Part shown: one piece after another, positions 8,114-16,828 of the stretch
Layout: each line of letters starts with the position of its first letter
How positions within the stretch are numbered: the stretch's first letter is position 1
Origin: Hyphomonadaceae bacterium UKL13-1
Lineage (GTDB): Bacteria; Pseudomonadota; Alphaproteobacteria; Caulobacterales; Aquidulcibacteraceae
Direction of reading: 5' to 3'
Assembly: GCA_001602435.1 (NCBI GenBank)
Contig: CP012156.1
Location: 1,322,001-1,386,000, forward strand
DNA: 64,000 nt
The notes under the pieces: generated by a model
Told to the model about the DNA's origin: nothing
Database searches by the model: none
What the model saw: only the letters and a program-made list of their open reading frames with translations
Translations under genes and position numbers: made by a program

Positions 8114-9877
8114 CTAGGCTTCGTCGTCGCTGATGGGGCCTAGATGGATGGGGATTTTCATGAAGGCTGGGATGTCATTGCCGAAAGCCAACACATCGGG
8201 GTCCTGTTCTTGCTGGCGATAGCGGCCGCCGCGATCATTCCGCTCACCCCGATCATTCCGATCATTGCGCTCGCGGCCACGTGGCCCACGGCTTTGATTG
8301 TCGCGTGGCCCACGGCTTTGACGTGGCGTGTCCGACGTGTCTTGGGGCGGAAGCAGTTCAAAGCTTTGGCTGGCCTCATCATCGCCGCCCAAATCAATGA
8401 CAGCCATTGGGTCTGACACAGGCTCAGAAGGACGATTATCGGGCTTTGTGCGACGGCGGTTGCGGCCACCCCGACTGCGGCCGCCGGCGGCTTCCACAGT
8501 GGTTTCAACGGAGGTGGCTTCGCCTTGTTCAGCCGTCTCTGCTGGCGCGTCGACGACTTCGGCTGGTTCGATTTCAGCTTCAACTGGTGCGGCAGGTTTG
8601 CCGCGCCGTGGCCGACTGCCGCCCTTGCTCGAACCCGAACCCGAAGCCGCTGCGGGCTTGCGATCATCGAACACTTTTTCTTGTGGCATACCTTCGATGT
8701 CAGCAAACTCGATCGTCGTTTTAATCAAGCTCTGAACGGCATCGAGTGCTTTGGTATCGCCAGGTGTGACGACCATAAAGGCCTCACCCAAACGGCCCGC
8801 GCGCCCTGTCCGGCCGATACGGTGGACATAGTCTTCGGCATGACGCGGCACGTCGAAGTTAAACACGTGGCTGACATCGGGGATATCAAGACCACGGGCC
8901 GCCACATCAGATGCCACTAGGATTTGCAAGTCATTATTGCGGAAGCGCTCCAAAGTTGCGGTGCGCACGCTTTGCTGCAAATCGCCATGAATGGGGGCGG
9001 CATCAAAGCCATAAACCTTCAAGGACTTTGCCACGATATCGACGTCGGTTTTGCGGTTACAAAACACGATCCCATTCTTCATGGTTGCCATGGCCGACTG
9101 GATCGCAGCGCGCAGCACGGCGCGCTTGGTCTTTGGATCAGAAGAGGGGCTCTTCAGCAGACGTTGCGTGATGGTTGCCGCTGCTTGGGATTGGCGCGCC
9201 ACTTCGACCTTGGCCGGGGCTTGCAAGAATTGCTCGGTCAAGCGCTTGATTTCTGGCGGCATGGTGGCCGAGAAGAATAAGGTTTGCCGGGTAAAGGGCG
9301 TCAGCTTCACGATGCGCTCAATGTCCGGGATGAAGCCCATGTCGAGCATGCGGTCGGCTTCGTCGATCACCAACATATTGACGCCAGTCAGCAAGAGCTT
9401 GCCGCGCTCAAAATGGTCGAGCAGGCGGCCCGGTGTTGCGATCAATACGTCAACGCCCTTGGTCAAAAGCGCGTCTTGGTCGCCAAAGGATACGCCACCA
9501 ATCAACAGCGCCATCGTCAGCTTGTGGTTTTTGCCATATTTACGGAAGTTTTCCGCGACTTGGTCGGCCAATTCGCGTGTCGGCTCAAGGATCAATGTGC
9601 GTGGCATGCGGGCACGAGCCCGACCTTGCGACAAGCGCTCAATCATCGGCAGGACGAAAGCCGCCGTTTTGCCGGTACCTGTTTGAGCAATGCCTAAAAC
9701 GTCGCGGCCAGCCAAGACTTCCGGAATGGCTTTCCATTGAATGGGGGTAGGTTTGGTATAGCCCGTATCGGCGATGGCGCTCAAAAGCGGGGGCGAGAAA
9801 CCCAAATCGGCGAAGGTTACGCCATCTGGAGTCTCGCTAATCGGGCCGGTATCACCGGTCCCGTTGTTGTCGGTCAT
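8114..9877 (-). CDS. rhlE: DEAD-box ATP-dependent RNA helicase, RhlE-like
   Basis: The 587-residue protein shows all helicase motifs in order: Q-motif segment GFSPPLLSAI..PTPIQ (about 26-47), motif I AQTGTGKT (64-71), PTREL (99-103), TPGR (148-151), DEAD (172-175), SAT near 204, and HRIGRTGRAGR near 355. After about residue 410 there is a 170-residue low-complexity tail: an acidic/alanine part (EIEPAEVVDAPAE), then arginine/glycine-rich stretches with NDRNDRGERNDRGG, a likely disordered RNA-binding tail. RhlE-type helicases remodel RNA in ribosome assembly and RNA decay. The gene is monocistronic. The tail is encoded by imperfect direct repeats at roughly 8220-8340, a place where length variation is expected. 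Confidence 0.92.
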   Translation of the reverse strand: MTDNNGTGDTGPISETPDGVTFADLGFSPPLLSAIADTGYTKPTPIQWKAIPEVLAGRDVLGIAQTGTGKTAAFVLPMIERLSQGRARARMPRTLILEPTRELADQVAENFRKYGKNHKLTMALLIGGVSFGDQDALLTKGVDVLIATPGRLLDHFERGKLLLTGVNMLVIDEADRMLDMGFIPDIERIVKLTPFTRQTLFFSATMPPEIKRLTEQFLQAPAKVEVARQSQAAATITQRLLKSPSSDPKTKRAVLRAAIQSAMATMKNGIVFCNRKTDVDIVAKSLKVYGFDAAPIHGDLQQSVRTATLERFRNNDLQILVASDVAARGLDIPDVSHVFNFDVPRHAEDYVHRIGRTGRAGRLGEAFMVVTPGDTKALDAVQSLIKTTIEFADIEGMPQEKVFDDRKPAAASGSGSSKGGSRPRRGKPAAPVEAEIEPAEVVDAPAETAEQGEATSVETTVEAAGGRSRGGRNRRRTKPDNRPSEPVSDPMAVIDLGGDDEASQSFELLPPQDTSDTPRQSRGPRDNQSRGPRGRERNDRNDRGERNDRGGRYRQQEQDPDVLAFGNDIPAFMKIPIHLGPISDDEA

Positions 9878-10200
9878 TTTATCGTCTCACAATGTTTTGC
9901 GGCGAGGCGCCGAACATGGCGCGACTTACCCTTCATCCCCCTGGATGGTGGGCTCCGTGATTACCTCGTGAGCGTAATTGCGCCTAAAGTCAATGAAGCC
10001 GCGGCGTCGTTGCTTTTTCGGGCACGCGTTGTGGCTATTCCGACACTTCCTTCTGCTAGAAAACCCAGACCTAAGGCTGACCGCTTAACGCAGCAGAAAG
10101 CCAATCGGACTGTAATTGATGGTTGGACAAGCTAAGCCTGAGGCCGCAAACCTTGGATCAAGGCTGAACCCACATGATAGAGAGCCCTGGAGGACGACGC
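9878..10200. other. Intergenic region upstream of rhlE-like gene and acyltransferase
   Basis: This 323-bp stretch separates divergently transcribed genes and must hold both promoters. I see no convincing coding frame, no clear promoter hexamers and no RNA motif. The only notable element is the ribosome-binding site GGAGGA at 10189-10194, which selects the GTG start of the acyltransferase. Confidence 0.5.
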
Positions 10201-10827
10201 GTGAGCACTACTAACGGCCACCAAATATTCGATCCAGCGACCCATAAGCCAGCGCCTTTTCGCGGCATTCTCCCTGAAATTTGGCGCTATATCTGCGCCT
10301 TGTATCTGAAGCTGAGTGGATGGCGATTGCAAGGCGATTGGCCCGACCTTCAGAAAGCGGTGATTCTCGCAGCCCCCCACACGTCGAATTGGGATGGTAT
10401 CCTCATGCTGGCCACGGCTGGCCAATATCGCATCACATTGCGCTTCATGGGCAAGAAAAGCCTGACCGAAGGCCCCTTTGGCGGCATTGTGAAGTGGCTG
10501 GGCTGTGTGCCGGTTGACCGATCCACCAGCAACGGCCTCGTCACCAGCATGACCACCGCCTTCGCCAATGCGCGTGACTTGTTCCTCGCCATTCCCCCTG
10601 AAGCAACCCGTTCGCGGGCTGAGGAATGGAAGAAGGGCTATTATCTGATCGCCCAAGCAGCCGTTGTGCCCATCGTCTTTGCCGTGATGGACTTTGCCAC
10701 CAAGACCGTTCGCATCAGTGGCTCGCTTAAGCCAACCGGCGATTATGAAGCCGACTGGGCGCTGATCCGCAGCCATTATGAGCGGGCTGTGGGCAAGCAT
10801 CCGGCCAATTTCGCACTGCCCGCTTAA
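10201..10827 (+). CDS. Lysophospholipid acyltransferase family protein (PlsC-like)
   Basis: The 208-residue protein has the acyltransferase HX4D motif in APHTSNWDG (about residue 61) and the matching downstream block IPPEATRSR, a variant of the usual EGTRS phosphate-binding motif. Other PlsC-like landmarks are MGKKSLTEGPFGG and WLGCVPVDRS. Family members transfer an acyl group to lysophospholipids or related acceptors at the inner membrane; the shortened form and PEATRS variant resemble the uncharacterised group often called 1-acyl-glycerol-3-phosphate acyltransferase. The GTG at 10201 is preferred over ATG at 10174 because GGAGGA is six bases upstream of it. The stop codon overlaps the convergent ligase gene by 4 bp. 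Confidence 0.85.
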   Translation: MSTTNGHQIFDPATHKPAPFRGILPEIWRYICALYLKLSGWRLQGDWPDLQKAVILAAPHTSNWDGILMLATAGQYRITLRFMGKKSLTEGPFGGIVKWLGCVPVDRSTSNGLVTSMTTAFANARDLFLAIPPEATRSRAEEWKKGYYLIAQAAVVPIVFAVMDFATKTVRISGSLKPTGDYEADWALIRSHYERAVGKHPANFALPA

Positions 10828-12644
10828 ACCAGATCGATCCGCTCTAAGGCTTGCTCTTGTTGATAGAGGGCCTGCACGGCGCTGGCGCGACAGGCCCGAC
10901 AGGCACCTTGGTTCAAATAGCCCTTATCTGTGATCTCGCCATCCTCGAGGCTCGGCGGGGAGGTCAGAAGAATGAGGCGGGTGACCCGTCTTGTTGCGGG
11001 TTGGCCAGCCCCGGCTTTTTCGAGCGCAGCTTTGGCTTGCGCGCGCACGTTTTCATGCCACACCAAAGCATCGAGATCTTCGTCGAGGCCCGCAAGCTGA
11101 CGGGCTTTGGCGAGATTGATAAAGGCCAAAGCACCCAATTCTTCTTGACCCTCACCACAGATGACGGCGTCGCTGAACAGGCCGTCTGAGGCTTGAACAA
11201 GCGCGGGGCGGACGAGGCCAGCAGGCACGAAGCTGCCATTTGCGAGCTTGAATTCTTCCGATAGTCGACCATCAAAGGCGAGGCCGGCTTCGGGCTGGTC
11301 GGGGTCTACAAAGCGCAGCGCATCGCCCAACTTATAGAAGCCATCCTCATCATAGGCATCTGCGGTCTTTTCAGGCGCGTTGAGATAGCCCGGTGTAATA
11401 CCTGGGCCTTTGACACGCGCCTCTAACTTACTGCCTTGCGGCACAAGTTTAAGCGTGAGGCCGGGCACGGGTAGGCCGACGAGCCCCATGACTTCATTGG
11501 GCCAATGGACGTTGCAAACCGTCGGCGCAGTCTCGGTTGCGCCATAGCCAGCCGCCAAGGTGATTTCCTCTCCAGCTTGCCGAACGGCGACTTGTTGTAA
11601 GCGGCGATAGACGTCTTGGGTCAAAGCCGCCCCGCCATATTGCATGATGCGCAAATTGGAGAAGAGTGCTTCGGCTAAGTCTTCATCCTGTTCCAGTGCA
11701 CTGGCCAAAAGCGTCCAGCCTAAGGGCACCGTGATATGGTAATTGGGTTTGACGTGCTTGATCGTCGCAATCGTGGCCGCAAGGCCTTCCGCGGTTGGCG
11801 TGCCGGGGTCGATCCACAAACTACCGCCTGCGTGCAACAACATGTGCAGCACGGCATTGCCGCCCAAAGAATGGCTCCACGGCAAGTGATTGGCCATGAT
11901 GATCCCGTCTGGCCAAATTTCTGCTTCGCGCGCGGCATCAAAGGTGGAACGAATTTGGGCGGCATTCACGGCCAAATTGGCGTGCGTTACCGTGACGGCC
12001 TTGGGCGAACCGGTTGAGCCGGAGGTCAGAAGATATTTGCAGGCATCGCGCGGGTCGATTGTTTGGAGATCTGGCGCGTCCTGCGGGTCGCCGAAAAGCT
12101 GGTCGAGCGAGATTTCCCCCGAGGTGCCAAACCCGTCACCCGGCGAAATGACCGGCACGCCAATTTCTTCTGCCCATAGCGCAGGTTTGGCAAAGGCTAG
12201 GCCTTCCATAAAGACCGCCGAAGCACCCAAAGTCTTGAGAGCCTCATGCAAGCGGCGCGGGTCGCGCGCTTTGGTCGAATAGGCTGGGGTAATTGCCGCG
12301 ACGGCCAGCCCAGCCAAGGGGGCAGCATAGGTCAAAAGCGCATGGCTGATCGAATTGGACGAGGCGATGGCAATAATGCTGCCGCGCGCAAAGCGGCCAT
12401 AGAGCCCTGCAGCAAGGGATTGCACCAATGTCCAGCCATCCTCATAGCTGAGGTGCCGCCAAGCCCCCGCCTCAAAGCCTGCAAGCCAAAGCCTGCGCGG
12501 CGCTTCATCAGCCCAATGCGCCAAGGGTGCCACAACATTGGCAAAAGCGGGGCGCAAGGGATGGGGGTTAGTTAGCAAGATGGTGCCGTCGGCTTGACGG
12601 GTCAGATCAATCTTGACGGGGGAGATATAAGGGGCAGCACGCAT
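10824..12644 (-). CDS. Acyl/aryl-CoA ligase, feruloyl-CoA synthetase-like
   Basis: This adenylate-forming enzyme of about 606 residues has LLTSGSTGSPKAV (phosphate-binding loop), GYGATETAP (ATP/substrate binding), FYKLGDALRF (the GD ribose ligand) and GEITDKGYLNQ near the C-terminus with the catalytic lysine. The block FDGRLSEEFKLANGSFV and the NHLPWSHSLGGN segment match feruloyl-CoA synthetases and related aryl ligases rather than acetyl- or long-chain ligases. It would activate an aromatic or fatty carboxylate to its CoA ester using ATP in the cytosol. No enoyl-CoA hydratase/aldolase or vanillin dehydrogenase is adjacent, so feruloyl specificity is unproven. ATG at 12644 is favoured over TTG three codons upstream. 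Confidence 0.85.
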   Translation of the reverse strand: MRAAPYISPVKIDLTRQADGTILLTNPHPLRPAFANVVAPLAHWADEAPRRLWLAGFEAGAWRHLSYEDGWTLVQSLAAGLYGRFARGSIIAIASSNSISHALLTYAAPLAGLAVAAITPAYSTKARDPRRLHEALKTLGASAVFMEGLAFAKPALWAEEIGVPVISPGDGFGTSGEISLDQLFGDPQDAPDLQTIDPRDACKYLLTSGSTGSPKAVTVTHANLAVNAAQIRSTFDAAREAEIWPDGIIMANHLPWSHSLGGNAVLHMLLHAGGSLWIDPGTPTAEGLAATIATIKHVKPNYHITVPLGWTLLASALEQDEDLAEALFSNLRIMQYGGAALTQDVYRRLQQVAVRQAGEEITLAAGYGATETAPTVCNVHWPNEVMGLVGLPVPGLTLKLVPQGSKLEARVKGPGITPGYLNAPEKTADAYDEDGFYKLGDALRFVDPDQPEAGLAFDGRLSEEFKLANGSFVPAGLVRPALVQASDGLFSDAVICGEGQEELGALAFINLAKARQLAGLDEDLDALVWHENVRAQAKAALEKAGAGQPATRRVTRLILLTSPPSLEDGEITDKGYLNQGACRACRASAVQALYQQEQALERIDLV

Positions 12645-12691
12645 CAGCCACAAATAGCCGAGCCCGTTTCACTTTGCACCTAGCTCTTACT

Positions 12692-13060
12692 CTAATGGCT
12701 GTTGCCACGCCGGATTCGAATTCTTGGCGAGGCCTCGTTCATGGGCTCAACCCGGTAGCGCTTGCCCTTGCGCTCTGGTGCCACCCAGCCTCCGGGCGGT
12801 TCCAATCGCGGGTTCCCTTCTGTCTGCTCTTCAAACTGGCGGACGGGCGGTTGTGGGGTGACCACCATGAAACCGCGCGTGCTTGGACTTTTCTCAAAGC
12901 GCTTGTCGAAGAAATGTTTTGGCGCTCCACCAGTTGGGGGCGGGATCAGTTCTTGCTCAATAGCAATTTTTTCCCGAGGGGCCGAAACAAGCTCTTGGTC
13001 TTTGCTCTCGGTTTGAGCCGAGGATCCAAAGCCAGCCGCTAACAATGCAAAGACCCACAT
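12692..13060 (-). CDS. Small exported hypothetical protein
   Basis: From ATG at 13060 the product is 122 residues, opening with a short hydrophobic stretch (MWVFALLAAGFGSSAQ) that looks like a signal peptide cleaved near SSA. The mature part is proline- and charge-rich, low in hydrophobic core (for example IPPPTGGAPKHFFDKRF and VTPQPPVRQFEEQ), and so probably extended. I do not recognise a family. The frame remains open upstream to 13237, but the N-terminal extension has no signal-like features. No strong ribosome-binding site is visible before 13060, so the start is uncertain. It lies between the CoA ligase and KAS III genes, both on the same strand. Confidence 0.5.
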   Translation of the reverse strand: MWVFALLAAGFGSSAQTESKDQELVSAPREKIAIEQELIPPPTGGAPKHFFDKRFEKSPSTRGFMVVTPQPPVRQFEEQTEGNPRLEPPGGWVAPERKGKRYRVEPMNEASPRIRIRRGNSH

Positions 13061-13179
13061 GCCGCAAATCCCCAATGCGCTTTTACAATTCGGGATAGCT
13101 TGCAGGCTGGATTGGGAATGTCGAGTGAAACTCTTGTAACGTTGGCCCGTTTCTACTGCCAAATGATCACAAGGTTGCC

Positions 13180-14334
13180 TTAGGCCACCTTGCGGACAAA
13201 GACGGACCCAGCCGAATAGCCTGCGCCAAACGAACAAATGAGGCCCGTGTCACCTGCGCCCAGATCATCGCTATTTTTATGGAAGGCAATGATTGAGCCC
13301 GCAGAGGAGGTGTTGGCATAAGTGTCCAGCACGGTTGGGCTTTCATCTTCGGTGGCTTCATGGCCCAAAACCTTGCCCGCAATCAGGCGGTTCATATTGG
13401 CATTGGCCTGATGCAACCACATGCGGCGTAGGCCTGAAGCTTCAAGGCCCAAGGTTTCCATGTGCTCGATGATCATGGCCGCGACCATGGGCACAACTTC
13501 TTTGAACACCTTCCGGCCTTCTTGGACAAACAGCTTATCCTTGGCACCAATGCCTTCAGGCGCGGTGTGGTTCAAAAAGCCAAAATTGTTGCGAATATTG
13601 TTGGAGAATTGGGTTTTGAGCTTGGTGCCCAAAATCTCCCAATGCGGCTTGTCGCCAACGACATCGGCGGCCTCAATCAGGATTGCCGTACCAACATCGC
13701 CAAAGATGAAGTGGCTGTCGCGATCTTTAAAGTTCAAATGGCCGGAACAAATCTCTGGATTGACCACCAATACGCTGCGCGCATGGCCCGCGCGCACAAA
13801 GTCAGCCGCCGTCTGAATGCCAAAGGTGGCCGACGAACAAGCCACATTCATGTCAAAGGCGAAGCCTTCGGGGTTACAGCCAAGCGCTGCTTGAATTTCA
13901 ATCGCCATGGCGGGATAGGCGCGCTGCATATTGGACGCCGCACAGATAACCGCGTCTACCTCCATCGGGTCGCGGCCTGCGCGCTCAAGGGCTTGGCGGG
14001 CAGCCCGTGCGGCGAGCTCAGCGAGAATCGACAATTCGTCATTCGGCCGCTCTGGAATGCGCGGGGCCATAATGGTGGGGTCCAAAATGCCATCCTTATT
14101 GACGACAAAGCGGGCCTTAATGCCAGAGGCTTTCTCAATGAACTCGACCGAGGACGGCGTCAAAGCGGCCACTTCCCCGGCTTCAATCGCCGCTGCATGT
14201 TCGCCATTATAGAGCTCTACATAACGGTTAAAGCTATCGACCAATTCCTCATTGGTGATGGAATTTGGTGGCGTATAAAGGCCAGTCGCGGAGATAACAG
14301 GTTTGATTGCAGAGCTCACAGGCAGTCTTTCCAT
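13180..14334 (-). CDS. Beta-ketoacyl-ACP synthase III family protein
   Basis: The 384-residue protein (from ATG 14334) carries the KAS III triad: cysteine in MNVACSSATFG (about residue 166), histidine in LHQANANMN and asparagine in TYANTSSAGS. It is about 50-60 residues longer than housekeeping FabH, with an insert in the N-terminal third (NGEHAAAIEAGEVAALTPSS), like the FabH-related synthases that use longer or unusual acyl starters. It condenses an acyl-CoA with malonyl-ACP in the cytosol. It is not in a fab cluster. A GTG start 12 codons upstream is possible; neither site has a clear ribosome-binding site. The neighbouring CoA ligase could supply its primer, which is inference. Confidence 0.85.
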   Translation of the reverse strand: MERLPVSSAIKPVISATGLYTPPNSITNEELVDSFNRYVELYNGEHAAAIEAGEVAALTPSSVEFIEKASGIKARFVVNKDGILDPTIMAPRIPERPNDELSILAELAARAARQALERAGRDPMEVDAVICAASNMQRAYPAMAIEIQAALGCNPEGFAFDMNVACSSATFGIQTAADFVRAGHARSVLVVNPEICSGHLNFKDRDSHFIFGDVGTAILIEAADVVGDKPHWEILGTKLKTQFSNNIRNNFGFLNHTAPEGIGAKDKLFVQEGRKVFKEVVPMVAAMIIEHMETLGLEASGLRRMWLHQANANMNRLIAGKVLGHEATEDESPTVLDTYANTSSAGSIIAFHKNSDDLGAGDTGLICSFGAGYSAGSVFVRKVA

Positions 14335-14522
14335 AGCTGTTAAAGTCGTGTGGGGCGCACTTCGGGGCACCGCGCAAGGGTGTAGGCATAAACCGTGTCA
14401 CCTAACCCGTCGAGGCCCTCACGACAGAACCCGCCTCTAGCAGTCTTTAGGCGGACTCTTGAGACAATCTATTGTGAAGCTGTGCTAGGCGGTCAAAAAT
14501 CTTGAGCCAATAGGGGTAAGTT

Positions 14523-15110
14523 ATGCAGATTTATGGCGATGATCGCTCGGGCAATTGTTTGAAAGTGCGCTGGACGGCGGAGCATTTGAACTTACCCTAT
14601 GTCTGGCACGAGGTGTTGGCCCTGACAGGCCAGACGGCAAGCCCGGAATTTCGCGCCCTCAATCCCTTTGGCCAAGTGCCCGTCGTTCGTTTTGATGATG
14701 GCCGAACGCTGGCCCAATCCAACGCCATCATCCTCTATCTCGCCGAAGGGTCGTCCCTGATCCCGGCAGATGCGTTTGACCGCGCGAAAATGTTCGAATG
14801 GCTGTTCTGGGAGCAATATAGCCACGAGGTGGTCATCGCGGTACGGCGCGCGAAAGTGCATTTACTCGGCCAAACCGATGCTGAGATTGACCCAAGCCTT
14901 CTGCCCCGTGGGCAAGTCATTCTCTCCCGCATGAATGAGCACTTGAGCGAACGGGATTGGTTTGTCGGCACCGCCTTTACTTTGGCCGATATGGCACTGT
15001 TGCCATACACCCGCTTTGCCGATCAGGGCGGGTTTGAACTGCATCGCTATCCAGCCATTCAGGCTTGGATCCGGCGGTGCGAAGGCTTTTTAGGCCTGCC
15101 TGCCTTATAG
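14523..15110 (+). CDS. Glutathione S-transferase family protein
   Basis: This 195-residue GST starts MQIYGDDRSGNCLKVRW, with a serine in the catalytic RSGN position, and contains NPFGQVPVV (cis-proline) and TLAQSNAIILYLAEG (glutathione gamma-glutamyl site with QS instead of ES). The C-terminal domain has FTLADMALLPYTRFA. It differs in both domains from the GST at 1077, so the two are not recent duplicates. Cytosolic glutathione conjugation or reduction is expected; no substrate can be named. It is followed at 103 bp by the acyl-CoA carboxylase gene on the same strand. Confidence 0.9.
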   Translation: MQIYGDDRSGNCLKVRWTAEHLNLPYVWHEVLALTGQTASPEFRALNPFGQVPVVRFDDGRTLAQSNAIILYLAEGSSLIPADAFDRAKMFEWLFWEQYSHEVVIAVRRAKVHLLGQTDAEIDPSLLPRGQVILSRMNEHLSERDWFVGTAFTLADMALLPYTRFADQGGFELHRYPAIQAWIRRCEGFLGLPAL

Positions 15111-15212
15111 CACTTGCCGTTGCGAAAACTTGTCAGCGCGGCTTTGTCCCGCTAACCCAATTCAAACACCGCCTGCGCTGCCCGCAGCGTAACTCATTTC
15201 AGGGACAGACCC

Positions 15213-16745
15213 ATGCAAGATATTCTTCAAGCGCTTGAAGCCAAACGTGCCAAAGCTCGTGCCGGGGGCGGCCAGAAACGGGTGGATGCGCAGCATGCTA
15301 AAGGCAAGCTGACCGCGCGTGAGCGGATTGAAATCTTGCTCGACGAAGGCAGCTTTGAAGAATTCGACATGTTCGTGGAGCATCGCTGCACCGAATTCGG
15401 CATGGATGCCCAGAAGTTTCCCGGCGACGGCGTTATTACCGGCCAAGGCACGATCAATGGCCGTCTGATCTATCTGTTCTCGAAAGACTTCACTGTCTTT
15501 GGCGGCTCCTTGTCGCTGACCCATGCGGCCAAGATCGTCAAAGTTCAGCAAATGGCGGCCCGCAATGGCGCACCTGTCATCGGCCTGTTTGATGCCGGTG
15601 GCGCACGCATTCAAGAAGGCGTTGATTCTCTGGCTGGCTATGCCGACATCTTCATGGAAAATGTGATGTCATCCGGTGTGATCCCCCAGATCAGTGTCAT
15701 CATGGGCCCATGCGCCGGGGGCGACGTTTATTCGCCCGCATTGACCGACTTCATCTTCATGGTGAAGGATACCAGCTATATGTTTGTGACCGGCCCTGAT
15801 GTGGTCAAAACCGTTACCAATGAAGTCGTCACGGCCGAAGAATTGGGCGGGGCGAGCGTGCATGGCGCTAAGTCTGGCGTGATTGACGGCAGCTTTGACA
15901 ATGATTTCGATACCTTGTTCCAGATGCGCCGCTTGGTCGACTATCTGCCTTTGTCAAACCGCGAAAAGCCACCCACGCGGCCTACGCATGACGATCCAGA
16001 GCGGGTGGAAATGAGCTTGGATAGCTTGGTTCCAGCCAATCCCAACAAGCCCTATGACATGAAGGAATTGATCGAAAAGGTCGTTGATGACGGCGATTAT
16101 TTCGAGATCGCCAAGGACTTTGGCAAGAATATCATCACCGCCTTTGCCCGCATCGAAGGCTCGACAGTCGGCGTCGTGGCTAACCAGCCTATGAGTTTGG
16201 CAGGGGTTTTGGATATCGACTCCAGCCGCAAGGCCGCGCGATTTGTGCGCTTCTGTGATTGCTTCAACATCCCCATCGTGACCTTTGTCGACGTGCCGGG
16301 CTTCATGCCGGGCACCAAGCAGGAATATGGCGGCTTGATCAAACATGGCGCGAAGCTGTTGTTTGCCTTTGCTGAAGCCACGGTGCCGAAAGTCACCGTC
16401 ATCACCCGCAAGGCCTATGGCGGCGCCTATGACGTCATGAGTTCCAAGCATTTGCGCGGCGACGTCAATTATGCGTGGCCGACCGCTGAGATTGCGGTCA
16501 TGGGGGCCAAAGGGGCGGTGGAGATTATCTTCCGTGCCGATATGGGCGACCCTGAAGCCATTGCGGCCCGCACGGCAGAATATCAAGACCGCTTCGCCAA
16601 TCCGTTTGTAGCGGCTCAGCGCGGCTATATTGATGACGTCATCATGCCCCACTCCACCCGCCGCCGCGTCGCCAAGGCCCTGCGCGCCCTCAAGCACAAG
16701 AAGCTTGAGAACCCTTGGAAGAAGCACGACAATATTCCGCTTTAA
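15213..16745 (+). CDS. pccB: Acyl-CoA carboxylase beta subunit (propionyl-CoA carboxylase type)
   Basis: The 510-residue protein is a full-length carboxyltransferase subunit: [22 protein letters not shown] near 28, [13 protein letters not shown] and [17 protein letters not shown] in the first crotonase-like half, and [20 protein letters not shown] and [19 protein letters not shown] in the second. It transfers the carboxyl from carboxybiotin to propionyl- or another acyl-CoA, giving methylmalonyl-CoA in propionate, odd-chain and branched amino acid breakdown. The biotin-carrying alpha subunit and methylmalonyl-CoA mutase are not in this window. Start ATG 15213 follows AGGGAC. A stem-loop follows the stop codon. 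Confidence 0.93.
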   Translation: MQDILQALEAKRAKARAGGGQKRVDAQHAKGKLTARERIEILLDEGSFEEFDMFVEHRCTEFGMDAQKFPGDGVITGQGTINGRLIYLFSKDFTVFGGSLSLTHAAKIVKVQQMAARNGAPVIGLFDAGGARIQEGVDSLAGYADIFMENVMSSGVIPQISVIMGPCAGGDVYSPALTDFIFMVKDTSYMFVTGPDVVKTVTNEVVTAEELGGASVHGAKSGVIDGSFDNDFDTLFQMRRLVDYLPLSNREKPPTRPTHDDPERVEMSLDSLVPANPNKPYDMKELIEKVVDDGDYFEIAKDFGKNIITAFARIEGSTVGVVANQPMSLAGVLDIDSSRKAARFVRFCDCFNIPIVTFVDVPGFMPGTKQEYGGLIKHGAKLLFAFAEATVPKVTVITRKAYGGAYDVMSSKHLRGDVNYAWPTAEIAVMGAKGAVEIIFRADMGDPEAIAARTAEYQDRFANPFVAAQRGYIDDVIMPHSTRRRVAKALRALKHKKLENPWKKHDNIPL

Positions 16746-16780
16746 AGCGCGATTTGATCCTTTAGGATCAAAGTTGCGCG
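16745..16780 (+). terminator. Stem-loop after pccB, probable transcription end
   Basis: TTTGATCC / GGATCAAA (16753-16760, 16765-16772) form a perfect stem with a four-base loop, extended by GCGC arms on both sides. The T-run is short. The octamer-plus CCGCTTTAAAGCG of the gene end recurs at 16786-16798, so the region also carries a small direct duplication. Confidence 0.5.
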
Positions 16781-16828
16781 TCTTTCCGCTTTAAAGCGAG
16801 AATTGAGTCCTAGGGCCTCTAAGCGGCC

